64,000 bases of DNA from Cyanidiococcus yangmingshanensis (GCA_013995675.1 VWRR01000009.1:62001-126000), one strand, 5' to 3'. Shown: positions 40,154 to 51,694, numbered from the stretch's first letter. Notes: generated by a model not told the origin, from the letters alone. A program made the numbers and translations.

Positions 40154-41826
40154 TCACCGGCTCGAGCTCGCCTCGGCATCTCCATGCTCGTCACTGGCGA
40201 GCTGTTCCAGCTGACGCGCTAACTCCGAGACGCTCTCTTCTGAACAGGCCACGGGACCTCGCATAGCGATACGATAGGAGCATCGTTCGGTTTCCTCCAC
40301 AGAGACGACGTCAAAGTCCGCATCACACTCCACCGTCAGCACGGCTCGTCGATTGGGCCCATTCCAGCACATCTGACCATCCAGATAGCGGACAACGAGT
40401 CGGTCCAAAGGGTCACGCTCGTTTGATGGAACATACTCGACGTAGGCAAACGAACCTAGAAGGACTCCGCCATGACCCCCAACGTTCCGCTCGAACTGGT
40501 GAACGTGCTGCAGCAAACAAATCTCATACTCATACTGGCCCGCAGTTTTGCGCAGACAGGGTTGATTCCGTACCGCCAGCATCACATCATCGGGTCCCAA
40601 ATACGTATCGGATAGACGTTGCGCTTCTTCGAGCGCCCGAGCTGCCGCTTCACGCTGCTGACGAGCGTCGATCCACCCCTCTTGAGCGAGCTTCTTACAG
40701 ATCTGAGCATGGCGACTTCGACTGCTTCCTTCTCGACTTGCGTAGAGAACCGCCAATCGCTGCAGTGCCACAGCAACTCGCCCGAAACGTGGTCCAAGTC
40801 GCTGATCAAGATGCTCTGCACGTTCCAGCGTCCAGATGACAGGTCGAGACAACATCACGCGGTAGCAGAGCGAGCTATCCAGCCTATCTGGCTCGTAGGC
40901 CTGGGCAACGGGAGCGATCGCTTTCGGTACCCTGAACAGGTATTTTCGAATACGTCGCCACCACGATGACCTGAGCGGTGCGTTCATGACTTGGTCCTGC
41001 TCACTGGGAATGGCGGCAAGCTCCCTGGTAACCTCCTCGGTCAGTATATCCTCTGGATCGGTTGCATTGGACTTGGTCGCGGTTTGTGTTCGAGGCACCA
41101 TAGATGGGATCGCTTCCACCGATTCTGCATACCAGGAGCCAACCCACCGCTCCCATGCGTCCAGACGCTTTTTCTGATGCTCCAGAAGCACTAAACGCTG
41201 TTCTGCTTCCCTCAAGCGGCGACGCAGTGCCGCCAAGGTGACGTTACCTTGCGTCCCGTCGGATCGCTGCTGCTTCCTTCACCAGCTCCGCTCGCCGTGC
41301 GAGACCGCGACGACAGCGATCCAGAAGCAGCTCCAACGTCCCGTCTCCGATCCGCTCGATGCAGGTGACAAACGTTCTCACAGCGGGTTGCAGAGCGCCA
41401 CTCGTCAGAGCCGTCGCAGCAGTCGCAGTGGCCATCGTTTACCCATGAAAGCGGGATCGCGCGACCCTCGAAACCCTCATTCCGACAGTAAAACTGCCTA
41501 GAAGTCGGAGCAATACCAGCACAAGCTGCTGTACCTGGCTCGTCAGCGCCATTGGGACAGTCACAATAGTCGTCGTTGAGCGCCGTCTCTGGCAGCAATG
41601 ATCCGGTCCCAGCAGCGCACCGAAAACCTCCGTGAGAGGCAATCTCTTGCTTCAGAGCAGCCTCCGTGACCGAATCCACGCCTCTAATAATAACGTTCCC
41701 CTTTAGCTGGACATGTTGAGCCCAGGTAAGACTCAGGCAACAGCACCCATAGAGCAGCAGCAGTAGCAATCGTAGCAACCTGGATTGCGGCACAAAACCA
41801 AGACCTCGTTGAGAACGCTGCCGCAT
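40154..41826 (-). CDS. PRKCSH: Glucosidase II beta subunit (ER quality control)
   Basis: The regulatory subunit of ER glucosidase II, which trims glucose from N-glycans in the calnexin cycle. A signal peptide (SRLLRLLLLLLYGCCCLSLTWA) is followed by RGVD and two LDL-receptor-A-like Cys/Asp motifs: NDDYCDCPNGADEPGTAAC and NDGHCDCCDGSDEWRSATRC, both diagnostic. A coiled coil follows (LRRRLREAEQRLVLLEHQKK). The C-terminal MRH lectin domain shows LLGSFAYVEYVP, YLDGQMCWNGPNRRAVLTVE and ETERCSYRIAMRGPVAC. The frame changes twice between about 41390 and 41240, inside the coiled coil, where LELLLDRCRRGLARRAELVK is read in a third frame. About 557 codons. No HDEL-type signal is seen, as in other beta subunits that rely on the alpha subunit or on their own end (SSSR here). 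Confidence 0.85.
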
Positions 41827-41997
41827 GTCCAGCTATGACGCAGTCTACGAGATTTCCGTCACAAAAAGTCTGCAGCAGCTTGAAACAACGACAAAGAGAT
41901 CAACCTTAAAGTCGAGGCGTACAAACCCCAGTGGCGAGCACCCTCGAGCGCGACGAACGAAGGCAAGTTGATTATTGGCCAGTCTGCTGGCGCTGGC

Positions 41998-42279
41998 ATG
42001 CATCCGGTACTGTCTACCAGGGACCATCCCCTCTGCCAGGAGTTCATCAAGCAACTGGAAGACTGTCACCGCGAAAACCGCGTTCTAAAGTTCTTTGGAC
42101 GCTGTAATGAGTGTAAGCGGGACTTGGACCGCTGTCTCGGTAAGGAGCTTTTGCTCAAACGAGCGTTGAACTATCAGCGCAGTGGGGCTCGTCGGACGCA
42201 AGAAACATCGACGTTTTCCTCTACAGACGCTGTAGGGACACCTGATTCAACAACTTGCTCCGAAAATGTGAGCAGTTGA
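41998..42279 (+). CDS. CMC2: CMC2-type cytochrome c oxidase assembly factor
   Basis: A 93-residue twin-Cys protein of the mitochondrial intermembrane space. It starts MHPVLSTRDHPLCQEFIKQL, then EDCHRENRVLKFFGRCNECK and RDLDRCLGKELLLKRA. The pattern MHP-L-(H)-C-x9-C...FFG-C-x9-C with 'RCL' is characteristic of CMC2 (COX assembly, Mia40 substrate). The MHP start is chosen over an upstream frame start ten codons earlier. The tail is Ser/Thr-rich. It is divergent from glucosidase II beta, 171 bp apart. Confidence 0.85.
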   Translation: MHPVLSTRDHPLCQEFIKQLEDCHRENRVLKFFGRCNECKRDLDRCLGKELLLKRALNYQRSGARRTQETSTFSSTDAVGTPDSTTCSENVSS

Positions 42280-42873
42280 AGGCACCTACGCGCTTCTTCG
42301 CGGAGCGTTTGGTGGACACGTCTTCCAGCCTGCTCTGGAGAGTCAACGTGACGCGACGAGATCTCCACGAGTTTGTTTGGTGTCTAGATCGTTCTTTTTT
42401 TCCAGATAATGATGATGATGATGGCTAGTCGTGGACCATTTTTAGACCCGTCGAAACGAGCACAAACTACTTGTTTTGACTAACGGTGAGTCGAGGCTGC
42501 ACACACACACACACAGAGACAAACATATCTTGGGGTTGTGGCAGGCCTTGCTTTGCTCATCCTCCATCGATCGATTGAACACTAGAGACAGTTTACCATT
42601 TCAGGGATAGCTCGTTCCATCTGTAGAATCCTTCTCACCTCATCCGTTCGACGTCAGCCTTGACCTACATTCGAGCTCAGTTCAGTTTGATCGGGAGCCC
42701 ATTCGAGGAAAGCTGCAAAGCTGTCGGCTGACAAGCATAGTGTGCCGAAAATGATTTCGGCAAGTCAAGAAGCGAGTACTTGACCGCTGGACGGTATCGG
42801 ACACCGCCAACACGCCCAACAGGGCTGTTCTGCAGTGTTCCATCGGAAGCGACTCACCCGTTTACGAATGGCT
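42280..42873. other. Intergenic region with simple repeats
   Basis: Contains a (GAT)n tract near 42410-42425 and an (AC)n tract at 42500-42515. No gene seen. Confidence 0.6.
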
Positions 42874-45091
42874 CTATTCAGGTTGAGCAGGTACACACTC
42901 TTGCTCAGCGAGTTGATGGGGAGTTTCCGCAATTCGCGGATCAATCGTGATGCTCATACCCGCATTCTCGGATACGACCTGAGGCGAGACAGCGCCGGCA
43001 TCCTCACATTCGTCCCGGGCAGCATGCGACACAATCTGGGCAAGCTCAGTAGGCGAGAGAAGTCGATGCTCGCCATCCTTGAGGAAGCGCTCGAGACCTT
43101 GGCGCCCAACCTGTCGTCGCTGAGCGCGGAAAAGGGGCTGAAGTATCCGCTCGTCGATGCGTTGTAACCACGAGAGCCCTTCTTCCGCCGAGTTCTGCTC
43201 CAGAGCAAGCGGTTCCGCAAGGCAAGAGGACGGTCGCCCCGCCACGTGCTCCATATTGGGAGCAGTGTTTGCGTAGCCGTTCGAGATCGCCGTCATTGCC
43301 TCGTTGCTGGTCCCGGCAACTGCCTCTGATGACATAAAGACCGGTGCGTCCGTTTCAAATCCAACAAAGATCGCTGTTCGTGCTCTGCGCCCTGAATCTC
43401 CCTCCAAGCTGACCGTCGTTGCAGTCGCCTGGTCGGTTGAGCTCACTGCATCCGCGTGGACTCGAGACATTTCATAGGCGTCTGTAGACTCGGCTTGCTC
43501 GACGCGTAGCAATCGAAGCAGAGGCAAGGTGCCACCGCCCAGAACAATCACGGTGAATATGACAATGGCCAGCGTGGTGGAAATAACTGCCCGTCGTGTC
43601 TCCAGATCACGGACCATGTCGCCCGAGTTTGCCGATGGAAAGTTCAGCGAAAGCGCAAACGCGATCGCTCCTCTCAAGCCCGAGAACCAGAGTACAAACT
43701 GATTGGTTGCATTGATTTTCTCCCGACGATACCGATTCAGAACCGCTGACAATGGAAAAACGTTCACAAAGCGAGAGAGGAGCGTCAACAGAATGCCCCA
43801 AAAGACCGTTAAAAAGTGCCACGAGTGGGTAAAGAGCGTCAGCGCCAGGCCCAGATAGATGAAAATAAACGTCTCGGTGATAAACGCAATCATCTTGAAT
43901 GATTGTTGCGAGGTCAGCTTGGTCACCGACGAGAGATTGTGGTGCGTATAGTGCGCCATCATCACCCCATTGGCCAGGATACTCATGATACCACTGAGGC
44001 CGAGGCCCTCACAAAACGTGTACGGCAGATACGCCAGTAAGAGCAATGTGCTCAACTCAAGAACCGGATAACGATACAGGACGGGTGTATTTGAAGAGCA
44101 GTGCCGAGAGCATGCCGACCAGCGCGCCAATCGCCGTACTGCCCAAAAAAATATACACAAAATGGACGACCGGCTGCCACCAGGACGCAGCGCTCTCACT
44201 ACCCACCATGCCGCCAAACGTCTGAAAGAGAACGATCGCGACCGCATCGTTCAATACTGACTCGCCAAAGACCAAATAATGCAGTGTGCGGTTGACTCTG
44301 AGTGCGTTGAAAATCGCAATCGTGGCAACCGGGTCCACCGCCGAGATCAATGACCCAAAGGCGAGCGCCTCAAATAAATACAGCCGATAGGACACATGAA
44401 GGACACCGAGGAACCACATGCCCAAGCCGAAAGCAAGCGTCGATAGAATCGTCCCAAACACAGCAAAGCTGATAATTGAGCCAGCCTGAGCGAAAAAGTC
44501 ACCCTTGTTCAAGGAGTAGCCCGCTTCGAATATCACTGGAGGCAGGACAAAGAGCATGAACTGCTCCTGATTGGGTAGCGCGCGCGAAACTACCGCGTAG
44601 TCATCTCCTGCGAGCCGCAAAACCCCACCAACGGTGAGACCAATAACGACGTACACAATACAGTCCGGAAGCGCGTGAAACCCGTACTGCAGCAACAAGT
44701 ACGATAACAGTATCCCGATCAGCAGCGCAACAATTGAGTAAAAGAGACTAAGACCGAGGTGTTTCTCTGCGTGTGGGTCCGTGTGTGGCGGTCCCGCCAC
44801 GACGCCCTCGCCCGAGCCAGCAGGCTTTGGGTGACCAGCGGAGGTCGCGTGTCCCTCGGCCTCGCTCGCCGTGCTCGTCTCCGCCAGTGAGGCGTCGCTT
44901 CGCCATACCTCGCCCGCATATGCTGATGGTACGTTAACCGCTTGGACCCCAAGCGAAACCACATTTTCTTGACTAGGACGAACTTCATCTCGTGTCGCGC
45001 GACGAGTACTCGTCAACGACAAAAGCGCCAGGCCAACTATGAGCAACCCAAGCGCCATCCATCTCCAGAACCTCCAAAGCGTGTAGCTCAT
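42874..45091 (-). CDS. Na+/H+ exchanger (CPA1, NHE/NHX type)
   Basis: A cation/proton antiporter, most like the endosomal/vacuolar NHE6/NHE8/NHX group. After a signal-like first helix (ALGLLIVGLALLSL) and a polar lumenal stretch come about eleven helices. Diagnostic motifs are the amiloride-region motif FVLPPVIFEAGYSLNKGDFF, FGSLISAVDPVATIAIFNAL, the ion-site GESVLNDAVAIVLFQTFGG, SGIMSILANGVMMAHYT and FSGLRGAIAFALSLNFP. A soluble C-terminal tail follows. The frame changes once at about 44072-44092, between LLFKYT and VLYRYPVLELSTLLLLAYLP; both sides are one conserved helical region with no space for an intron. About 739 codons. The ATG at 45091 (MSYTLWRFW) is chosen because it directly precedes the signal helix. 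Confidence 0.88.
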
Positions 45092-46312
45092 TCGTCTGCC
45101 TCCGAGACTGAAAAACGAAAAGAGTTCCCCCCCATTCGCTAGTCTATGTCCGTTGTCGCGTCTCATTGGAGCACAACAATACAACTACTAGGATACGCGG
45201 ATATCGTCTCGAGCAGATGCGCATCAAAACAACGAATGCAAGCGCTGCTGCGGTTCGAACGTTCGGGGCTCGAGAGAACACGCGCGTCCAGGAGCGATCA
45301 TTTAGGTAATTCCTTTATAATTCATGATCGATCGCGAAGAAATTCCTTTACGAGCTGCGCAGCATCTCGAGCCGATGGGTGCGCGGACACGACGACCCTG
45401 TCCACTGGACGACATCGCTCGCACGACGTGCTCGTCGATCGTGTCACGACGACCTCCATGAACATGGCTCTGTATCCTGAAACCAGAACATGTTGCGTGT
45501 CTGTGAGGCGACGACCAAGCGACCGCTCGTCGCAGATGCTTCACGGGACTGGTGGCCCCGCAAGGAACCTTGTGTGCATCCATGCCTGGAATGAATCAGC
45601 GAATGGACAGATCAAGTGGACACAAGAATACTTCTGATGGCGTGTGGATAGGTAACGCTTGGCGCATCTCCAGCCGAGCTGCGTTTGCCCCCAACGTATT
45701 GCGATTGGGATCGACGACGAAGCTGGAACATTCGGGTATTGGATTGATCGTCCGATAGATGTATCGCTGGGCTGGCCTATTCCAGTGCGATCATCGCTGG
45801 GCTGGCCTATTCCAGTGCGATCATCGCTGGGCTGGGCCCACGGCCAATGCCCCGTACGCGCTCTTGTCCATCGATCTAGATGAAGCGTCATCAACGAGTC
45901 CTGCGGTATCACGTGTGTGCATACCCGTCACCGCTTGCTGGATACCCCCAAAGCGTCGAGTGCATTGTTGTACACCGAGCAGCATTTCGATTCAGGTGCC
46001 ACAGACCGTTGCGTGTGCGACACTCAGACGAACCCTCACACCAGCACATTCCTTCTGCAGACTCATCGCAACTTGCTATCGCACCGAAATTATTCAAAAC
46101 AGCGTCCGCTGGAGCAGCACCCTTTCGCCTATCGTATTGGGGGTTCGAGGGACCACACAAAGCACCCGAACGGGTCGAGGCCCGTGGGCCCCAGCGAACG
46201 TCACCATCTCGCACCGGGCATCGTTCGCCCTTCCGCGGAGCGGCACACCTCTGGGGCAGTGCCGGCACACGACGCCTCGAAGACACTGCATCAGTGACGC
46301 TATCTTCACGAT
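45092..46312. other. Intergenic region with a 30-bp tandem repeat
   Basis: Upstream of both the exchanger (-) and PEP carboxykinase (+). It contains the tandem repeat at 45763-45836. No gene supported; the long plus-strand frame at 45759-46652 only runs through the repeat and into another frame of PEPCK. Confidence 0.6.
45763..45836. repeat. 30-bp tandem repeat, about 2.5 copies
   Basis: ATCGCTGGGCTGGCCTATTC followed by CAGTGCGATC, starting at 45763, 45793 and 45823. The first two copies are identical; the third is cut after about 13 bp. Confidence 0.9.
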
Positions 46313-48111
46313 ATGTGGGCAAGAGGGCTCTGCAATAGTCTCGAGAAGGTTCGCTGGCTTCAGCGTCCCATGTCGCAGTTTTTTAGTGGCAAGGCGGTTT
46401 CGGCGTCGCTGCAGGAGTTTCTCAGCGCACGTCTGGGGTTTCCGCAGCCACCGCCTATGCTGTATCGGAACCTGCCATTCTCACAGGCGAAGCAACTTGC
46501 TCTGCAACGTGGGGAAGGAACTGAGGCCCGTGATCCGCCGGGAGCGCTCTGTGTGGACACTGGGGTCTTCACAGGTCGCTCGCCGCGTGACCGCTACATC
46601 GAGCGTCGAGAAAACTCGCCGTTTGCAGATCTCATCGACTGGGGCGAAGTGAACCAACCTATTGAACCGAGAGTCGTGGACGATCTGCAGAAGGATGTTG
46701 CGGCCCATATGGCCTCTCTGCCGGAGTGTTTTGTTTATGACGGGCTGGTTTCGAGCGGGCCGAGCCGTCTCAAGATCCGCGTGCTAACAGAGCTCGCGTG
46801 GCATCACGCCTTTGCGAGCAATATGTTCATACCGCTGGGGAGTCCAGCAGAGGAGGCTGCCTTCGGTGAGCCGGACTTTACCGTAGTCTATGCGAGCGGA
46901 TATCGAAATCGACGGTATCGAGCGATGGGACTCAACTCTGACATATTTATCGTCCTCGGTCTAGAGCGTCGATTGGCCCTTATTGCAGGTACCCATTACG
47001 CAGGCGAGATGAAAAAGTCTGTGTTCACAGTGATGAATGCAATCTTACCGACGCGGGGTATTCTGCCCTTGCACTGTGCGGCGACGCGGTCGCTGGACGA
47101 CGCGTCTCCGAACACGATTTGTTTTGCGTAAGTTTCCCAAACCATCGAGATTGACGCGTTTTTGAATGGAAAACTAACCTTCAGCATGGAGACAGTGGTT
47201 TATCAGGAACTGGCAAGTCGACGCTGTCGGCAGATCCGCAGCGGAAACTCATTGGGGATGACGAACATTCCTGGGACGACACGGCAATTCGCAACATGGA
47301 GGGAGGTATCTACGTCAAAGTGATTCGTCTCTCGCCGGAGAAAGAGCCGATCCTCTACGAGGCGGTTCGAAAGCCACACACCATCCTGGAAAATGTGGTT
47401 CTTGATAACCGCGGTGTCGTTCAGTTCGATGATGCCACCAAGACAGAAAATACCCGGGCAACGTGTCCGATTCAGAGCATTCCCCAGTGGGAAACGTCTC
47501 GTCAGGGACCGCCACCCAAGGCCTTCGTCTTCCTTGTGTGTGACGCCTTTGGTGTCCTGCCCCCGGTGTCTGTGTTGAGCCCCATTCAGGCTGCGTACCA
47601 TTTCATTCTGGCGTACACGGCGAAAGTTGCAGGTACCGAGCGCGGCGTCCAGAAGCCCACGGCCACGTTCAGCACTTGTTTCGGCGCAGCGTTCATGCCA
47701 TTCAGCGGACAAGCGTATGCAACCATGCTCTGTGACAAACTGAAGCGGCATGGAACGCGAGTCTATCTCGTCAACACAGGCTGGGCCGGAGGCAGCGCTG
47801 CGGACGGTGCTCCTCGAATGGATCTGCGTATCTCACGGGCGATTATTGACGCCATTTCCACCGACCGGATCGATACACAGAACTTGCAGGCACCAGACCC
47901 GATCTTTGGTCTGCAGGTCCCGCGAGCGGTCGACGGAGTAGACTCGCGCCTCCTGAACCCAGCGACGTTTTGGTCTGACTCGAGAGCTTATCAGCGTCAG
48001 GCGCGCCAGCTTGCGGAACTCATGCAAGCGGAGTATGCACGGAAAAGATACAATCCGCAATGGGCGGCAGGAGGACCTCTCTGGTCAACGAAGGCTGCGC
48101 AAGTCGCTTAG
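46313..48111 (+). CDS. PCK: Phosphoenolpyruvate carboxykinase (ATP type)
   Basis: Converts oxaloacetate and ATP to PEP, CO2 and ADP in gluconeogenesis or C4-type metabolism. Motifs in order: TGRSPRDRY (substrate Arg at about residue 89), AGTHYAGEMKKSVF (kinase-1a region), the P-loop GLSGTGKST (about residues 273-281), IGDDEHSWDD (Mg/Mn-binding Asp), TENTRATCPI, DAFGVLPPVS and VNTGWAGG. This is the ATP-dependent class, as in bacteria, plants and yeast. Exon 1 is 46313-47127 and exon 2 is 47196-48111, giving about 576 residues. The splice falls in the Ala codon just before the P-loop and restores CFAGLSGTGKS. The first about 20 residues (MWARGLCNSLEKVRWLQRP) could be a mitochondrial presequence, but MSQFF at residue 20 is an alternative start. 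Confidence 0.95.
47128..47195 (+). other. Spliceosomal intron of the PEPCK gene
   Basis: A 68-nt intron with perfect GTAAGT donor, branch-point-like CTAAC at 47174-47178 and acceptor GACAG. A nearer TTCAG at 47184 would break the frame; only the AG at 47195 joins the P-loop correctly. Confidence 0.88.
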
Positions 48112-48845
48112 ATGCATGGATGCCACATTCGCTACATAGGCGTGGTATGTGCTGAGCAACACAATGTCTGCCGTGGGCTTCGCTCGACAATGCGCAACCA
48201 TTCGAGAGCCAGAAGCCCATGGTGCTTGACGAGACCGCCATTCAAGAGTCATTGGAGCGATTGTTCTCAGATACCTGCCAACGACCTAGCCCTGTACCAG
48301 GGCTTCACCCATGGTGCTGCGTTCGTGCCGAGCTCGAAAACAAACATTCGATCGAGGTCGTCAGCGTGGTGTACGACCACGGCGACTCGAAAGCGACATT
48401 GCACAACCTTGTACTCGAAACGCGTATCCAGCAGGGAACGCTGCTGGACTCGAGTTGTTCGCCGCACGCCAGCCAGCCAGCCACTGATATCATCATACAG
48501 ACGGGTCCATCCATAGAACAAGAGCCAACAGGCGCGCTTCATGAACGTCACCCAATACGCACCGAAAACGATACACCTACCGATATGGCTGGGAAGCATT
48601 CTCCGCCCGCAACACAATAAAAGAGACACTCGACCAGGTATCTGAAAAAGTCCAGCCGTTCACACGCTCTGATCAACTTCCTATCTATGCCGACGCAGCG
48701 ACAGCACTAGATGATCCATACTTCGGCGCAAGTCTCGAAAACGTTATACACAATCATTCGCCCTTGTTGACCGCATCCTACCAGCCGAGGATAGCGCCGT
48801 CCGGAGCAGTCAACGCACCTCAGAGGTTGTACGAGCACCAGACAC
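48112..48845. other. Intergenic region
   Basis: Between PEPCK and the reductase gene, same direction. The frames at 48112-48620 have no motif. Confidence 0.5.
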
Positions 48846-49937
48846 ATGACGACAGCGGCAGACAAGTCGGTGTGTGTGACCGGAGCCAGTGGCTACATCG
48901 GTTCTTGGCTGGTCTATTATCTCCTCGAGAGAGGCTACACGGTTCATGCGACGGTTCGCGACGTAAACCGAAAGACCGAGCACTTGAAAAGGCTCGCTGC
49001 AGAACACAAGTCTCGAGGTGGTCAACTCGTGCTTCACCAAGCCGACCTCTTGAGTGCCGAAAGTTTCATCGAGCCGATAAAACAGTGCTCGGTTGTGTAT
49101 CATACAGCTTCGCCTTTTCAGATCAGTCAAACCGGCGTGAGCGGTCAGAAGCGCTTCATCGACCCAGCCGTTCGTGGTACCGAGAACGTGCTTCTAGCCT
49201 GTCTGCAGCCGGAGACGCGTCAGCGACTTCGCCGAGTGGTCGTCACGTCGTCTATTGCGGCAGTCGCTGGCTTCTACGATCAGAAACCGGGTGACCCGGT
49301 GCCGGTATACGATGAAAACGACTGGAATACGACGTCGACGCCGCGGAACGACCCGTATAGCTACAGCAAGACGGAGGCGGAGAGGCTGGCCTGGCGGGTT
49401 GCTACCGAGACCCGAAACAAGGACAAGAGCTGGGACCTGGTGACGATCCTGCCGGGTTTCGTCCTGGGGCCATCCTTAACCAAAGAGACCGAGTCTGGGT
49501 CGGTTGAGTTCATGCAGCAGCTCCTGGGAGGACGCCTGGCGATGGGTGCTCCCGCGTGGCAACAGTCGGTCGTCGACGTTCGGGACGTTGCCATCGCTCA
49601 CCTTCGAGCCGGCAGTGATCGACAAGTCCCTAGTGGTCGTTACATTCTTGTGGCTGAGTCTAAGTCGATTCTGAACATCGCTGCAGCGCTGCGCAATGAA
49701 TGGGGTCATCGGTTTCGTCTGCCACAGCGGGAACTGCCGAAATGGCTCGTGTACCTTGCTGGGCCGTTTGTCGGCCTGTCATGGGAAACCATTCGGCATC
49801 GAGTAGGTCTTCCTATTCGCCTCAATACCGCCAAGTCGAAGACTCTGTTGGGCATGGAGTACCGAGACATGAACCGGTCGATCGTAGAGCATGCGCAGCA
49901 GATGATCGCCGACGGACTCGTAACACTGCGACCGTGA
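48846..49937 (+). CDS. Extended SDR reductase, dihydroflavonol-reductase/cinnamoyl-CoA-reductase like
   Basis: An intact 363-residue NAD(P)H-dependent oxidoreductase. The Rossmann motif is VTGASGYIGSWLVYYLLERG (residues 11-30) and the NADP-selective basic residues follow beta-2 (ATVRDVNRK). VYHTASPF, VVVTSSIAAV (catalytic Ser) and the catalytic Tyr/Lys (YSYSK, Tyr171/Lys175) follow, then ILPGFVLGPSL and DVRDVAIAHLRA. This order is that of the DFR/CCR/anthocyanidin reductase group, which reduce aldehydes, ketones or CoA esters. The true substrate in an alga cannot be told. Near the C-terminus, LPKWLVYLAGPFVGLS may contact a membrane. Confidence 0.9.
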   Translation: MTTAADKSVCVTGASGYIGSWLVYYLLERGYTVHATVRDVNRKTEHLKRLAAEHKSRGGQLVLHQADLLSAESFIEPIKQCSVVYHTASPFQISQTGVSGQKRFIDPAVRGTENVLLACLQPETRQRLRRVVVTSSIAAVAGFYDQKPGDPVPVYDENDWNTTSTPRNDPYSYSKTEAERLAWRVATETRNKDKSWDLVTILPGFVLGPSLTKETESGSVEFMQQLLGGRLAMGAPAWQQSVVDVRDVAIAHLRAGSDRQVPSGRYILVAESKSILNIAAALRNEWGHRFRLPQRELPKWLVYLAGPFVGLSWETIRHRVGLPIRLNTAKSKTLLGMEYRDMNRSIVEHAQQMIADGLVTLRP

Positions 49938-51037
49938 GCTTTATTGATAGCAAGAAACGATTCTTGTCCATAAACGACAATGAGGTATGCACCGCCACCA
50001 CAATAGGTATCAAGGTTGTCGCGAGGGCAGCCAGCGTGAATGACAACACCTTCGAGCGGCGAGGTGATGGCGAATGGGGATCGCGTACGCTCCCCAATGT
50101 CTGCTGCAACGTTACGCACTCGTGATCCCTCAAGTATACTCGTTCACGCCTCTGAAGCACTCGACATGAAGACGGAAACATGCTTGGTTGAGGAAGCGCG
50201 TTCATCGCGAGACATGCCGCACGCTGCATTTGCCTGAGCCTGATCATGCTGTATTGATTCGGTGTGACGACGCGAGAGAGCAGTCAGTCTCGACAGACCA
50301 GTGCCGTTTTGCTGAAGCACATTCATTTCCATCGCGTGGCTTGTGATGGGATTGGATAGGGACAGGGTCACCATCCCAATAAAGTCGTGCTTATCGGGCG
50401 ACATGCACAGCGTCAAGCAGAGATACCAGCAGGGTAGTTTGGGCACCATGATGACCCATGAATTCGTTGGCGGTGCAGAAACCGCACACGAGGTTGGGTC
50501 GTTGCCTCAGGTCTCGATCGATCAGCTGCCGTGCTGCTGAGACTGCTTTCTCCGTCTGTATGCGAGCGACGAGTCTTTTTGTGCACGCCAGCGATTCGTT
50601 GGGCAGAGAGAACGCACACAGCCCAGCGTACGCAAACCGTACCGCGACGATGCTCGACCGAAAACGAATCGAGTTGTGGTCATCGAAGCCGCCAGTTGGT
50701 TGCAGATCGTTGACTCGGACGAGTGAGACGGATACCATTATCCAATCAAAACGCCACAATGCAGTGCGGTGCAGGCCACACAGGAATAGTGTCCATCAGC
50801 GATCTGCAACCAGCTGGCGGCTTCGCTGCCCACAACAACGGTGAAAACGGGTTTTACGGGCGCGTCCACGACCGATTTTAGACCTTGTCACTGTTTCCGC
50901 CGCATCAGAGAGTATTTCGCCACCACTTTTACCCAATATAAAATAGTCACCGCTGGGGGACTCGCAAACGACATCGAGAGAGAGCTCGCCGGCATCAGGG
51001 CTGGAGGAGCGATGCACAAGACGCCCGGTGCCACTCA
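49938..51037. other. Intergenic region with a long inverted repeat
   Basis: Convergent spacer between the reductase and secreted protein 1. Short frames only. The inverted repeat at 50684-50825 is listed separately. Confidence 0.5.
50684..50825. repeat. 26-bp inverted repeat with about 90-bp spacer
   Basis: CGAAGCCGCCAGTTGGTTGC continuing AGATCG (50684-50709) recurs in reverse complement at 50800-50825 with one mismatch. Similarity extends weakly outward by about 14 bp (GTTGTGG on both sides). It could form a hairpin or be a decayed terminal-repeat pair. Confidence 0.85.
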
Positions 51038-51694
51038 TCACGAGCTCGCCTCGTAGCAGTGCTGCGATGAATCCGCCCCTATCGCGACCATGGCGTAGAC
51101 ATAATCGTCGTGAAGGGCAACAGCACCTACACCAGCCAAGTTCAGCTCTTGTCTGCGGAGATACGGGAGGAGTTGGCGAACAACATCGGGGGCCGCCTGC
51201 AGACCCACCTCATAGGCTTGGCGACCTGACAGACCGTCCGCATGTGACCAATTAAAGTACCTCGCCGGCACTTTGGCCGCCAAATCGACGAGCTGAATTT
51301 CGGTACTTGTCCATCCAGCCGACAGAAGGGTTCGCGCAATCGCGCCTGGCGTCAGCGCACTACAATTATTGTTGCCAACCGCTTCCGGCGTGCAATAGGT
51401 TAAGAGATCGGCCAGGTTCGCTGCCGCAATCGACAACGCATAGTTGAGACATATTCGAGGGTTGACTTGATATAACGAGTTCGCAAGCGTATACTCGAAC
51501 TGTGTATAGTTGAGCGCCGAAGCGACTGCATCCGAAAGGTGCCGCGAACGATTCGTCGTCGACGCAGACGCTCGCACGCCAGCGCTCAGGGGCAACGCCG
51601 TCGCGTCGCAAACGATCAACGCAAGCGCTGCAACCAGTACCACAAGCCCCAGCGTTCCGATCGCTATTCTGCGGCAGTGCCTACTTATCAGCAT
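51038..51694 (-). CDS. Secreted protein of unknown family, paralogue 1
   Basis: An intact 218-residue frame. Signal sequence at residues 8-34 (RRIAIGTLGLVVLVAALALI). The mature part shares with the protein at 52827-53495 the blocks FEYTLANSLYQVN, CLNYALSIAAANLADLL, NNNCSALT, GWTSTEIQLVDLAAKVP, ARYFNWSHADGLSGRQAYEV, AAPDVVRQLL and VYAMVAIGADSSQHCYEASS. Four Cys are conserved between the two and probably pair. N-glycosylation sequons are present (NYT, NCS, NWS). I know no family with these motifs. The two genes face away from each other across a 1.13-kb spacer. Confidence 0.72.
   Translation of the reverse strand: MLISRHCRRIAIGTLGLVVLVAALALIVCDATALPLSAGVRASASTTNRSRHLSDAVASALNYTQFEYTLANSLYQVNPRICLNYALSIAAANLADLLTYCTPEAVGNNNCSALTPGAIARTLLSAGWTSTEIQLVDLAAKVPARYFNWSHADGLSGRQAYEVGLQAAPDVVRQLLPYLRRQELNLAGVGAVALHDDYVYAMVAIGADSSQHCYEASS

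Noticed and set aside
44072-44092. Programmed frameshifting as explanation for the exchanger gene
   Set aside because: No slippery heptamer or downstream structure is evident, and similar switches occur in many unrelated genes.
45759-46652. 297-codon plus-strand frame through the 30-bp repeat
   Set aside because: It runs into PEPCK coding sequence in another frame; the length comes from the in-frame 30-bp repeats and from lack of stops.
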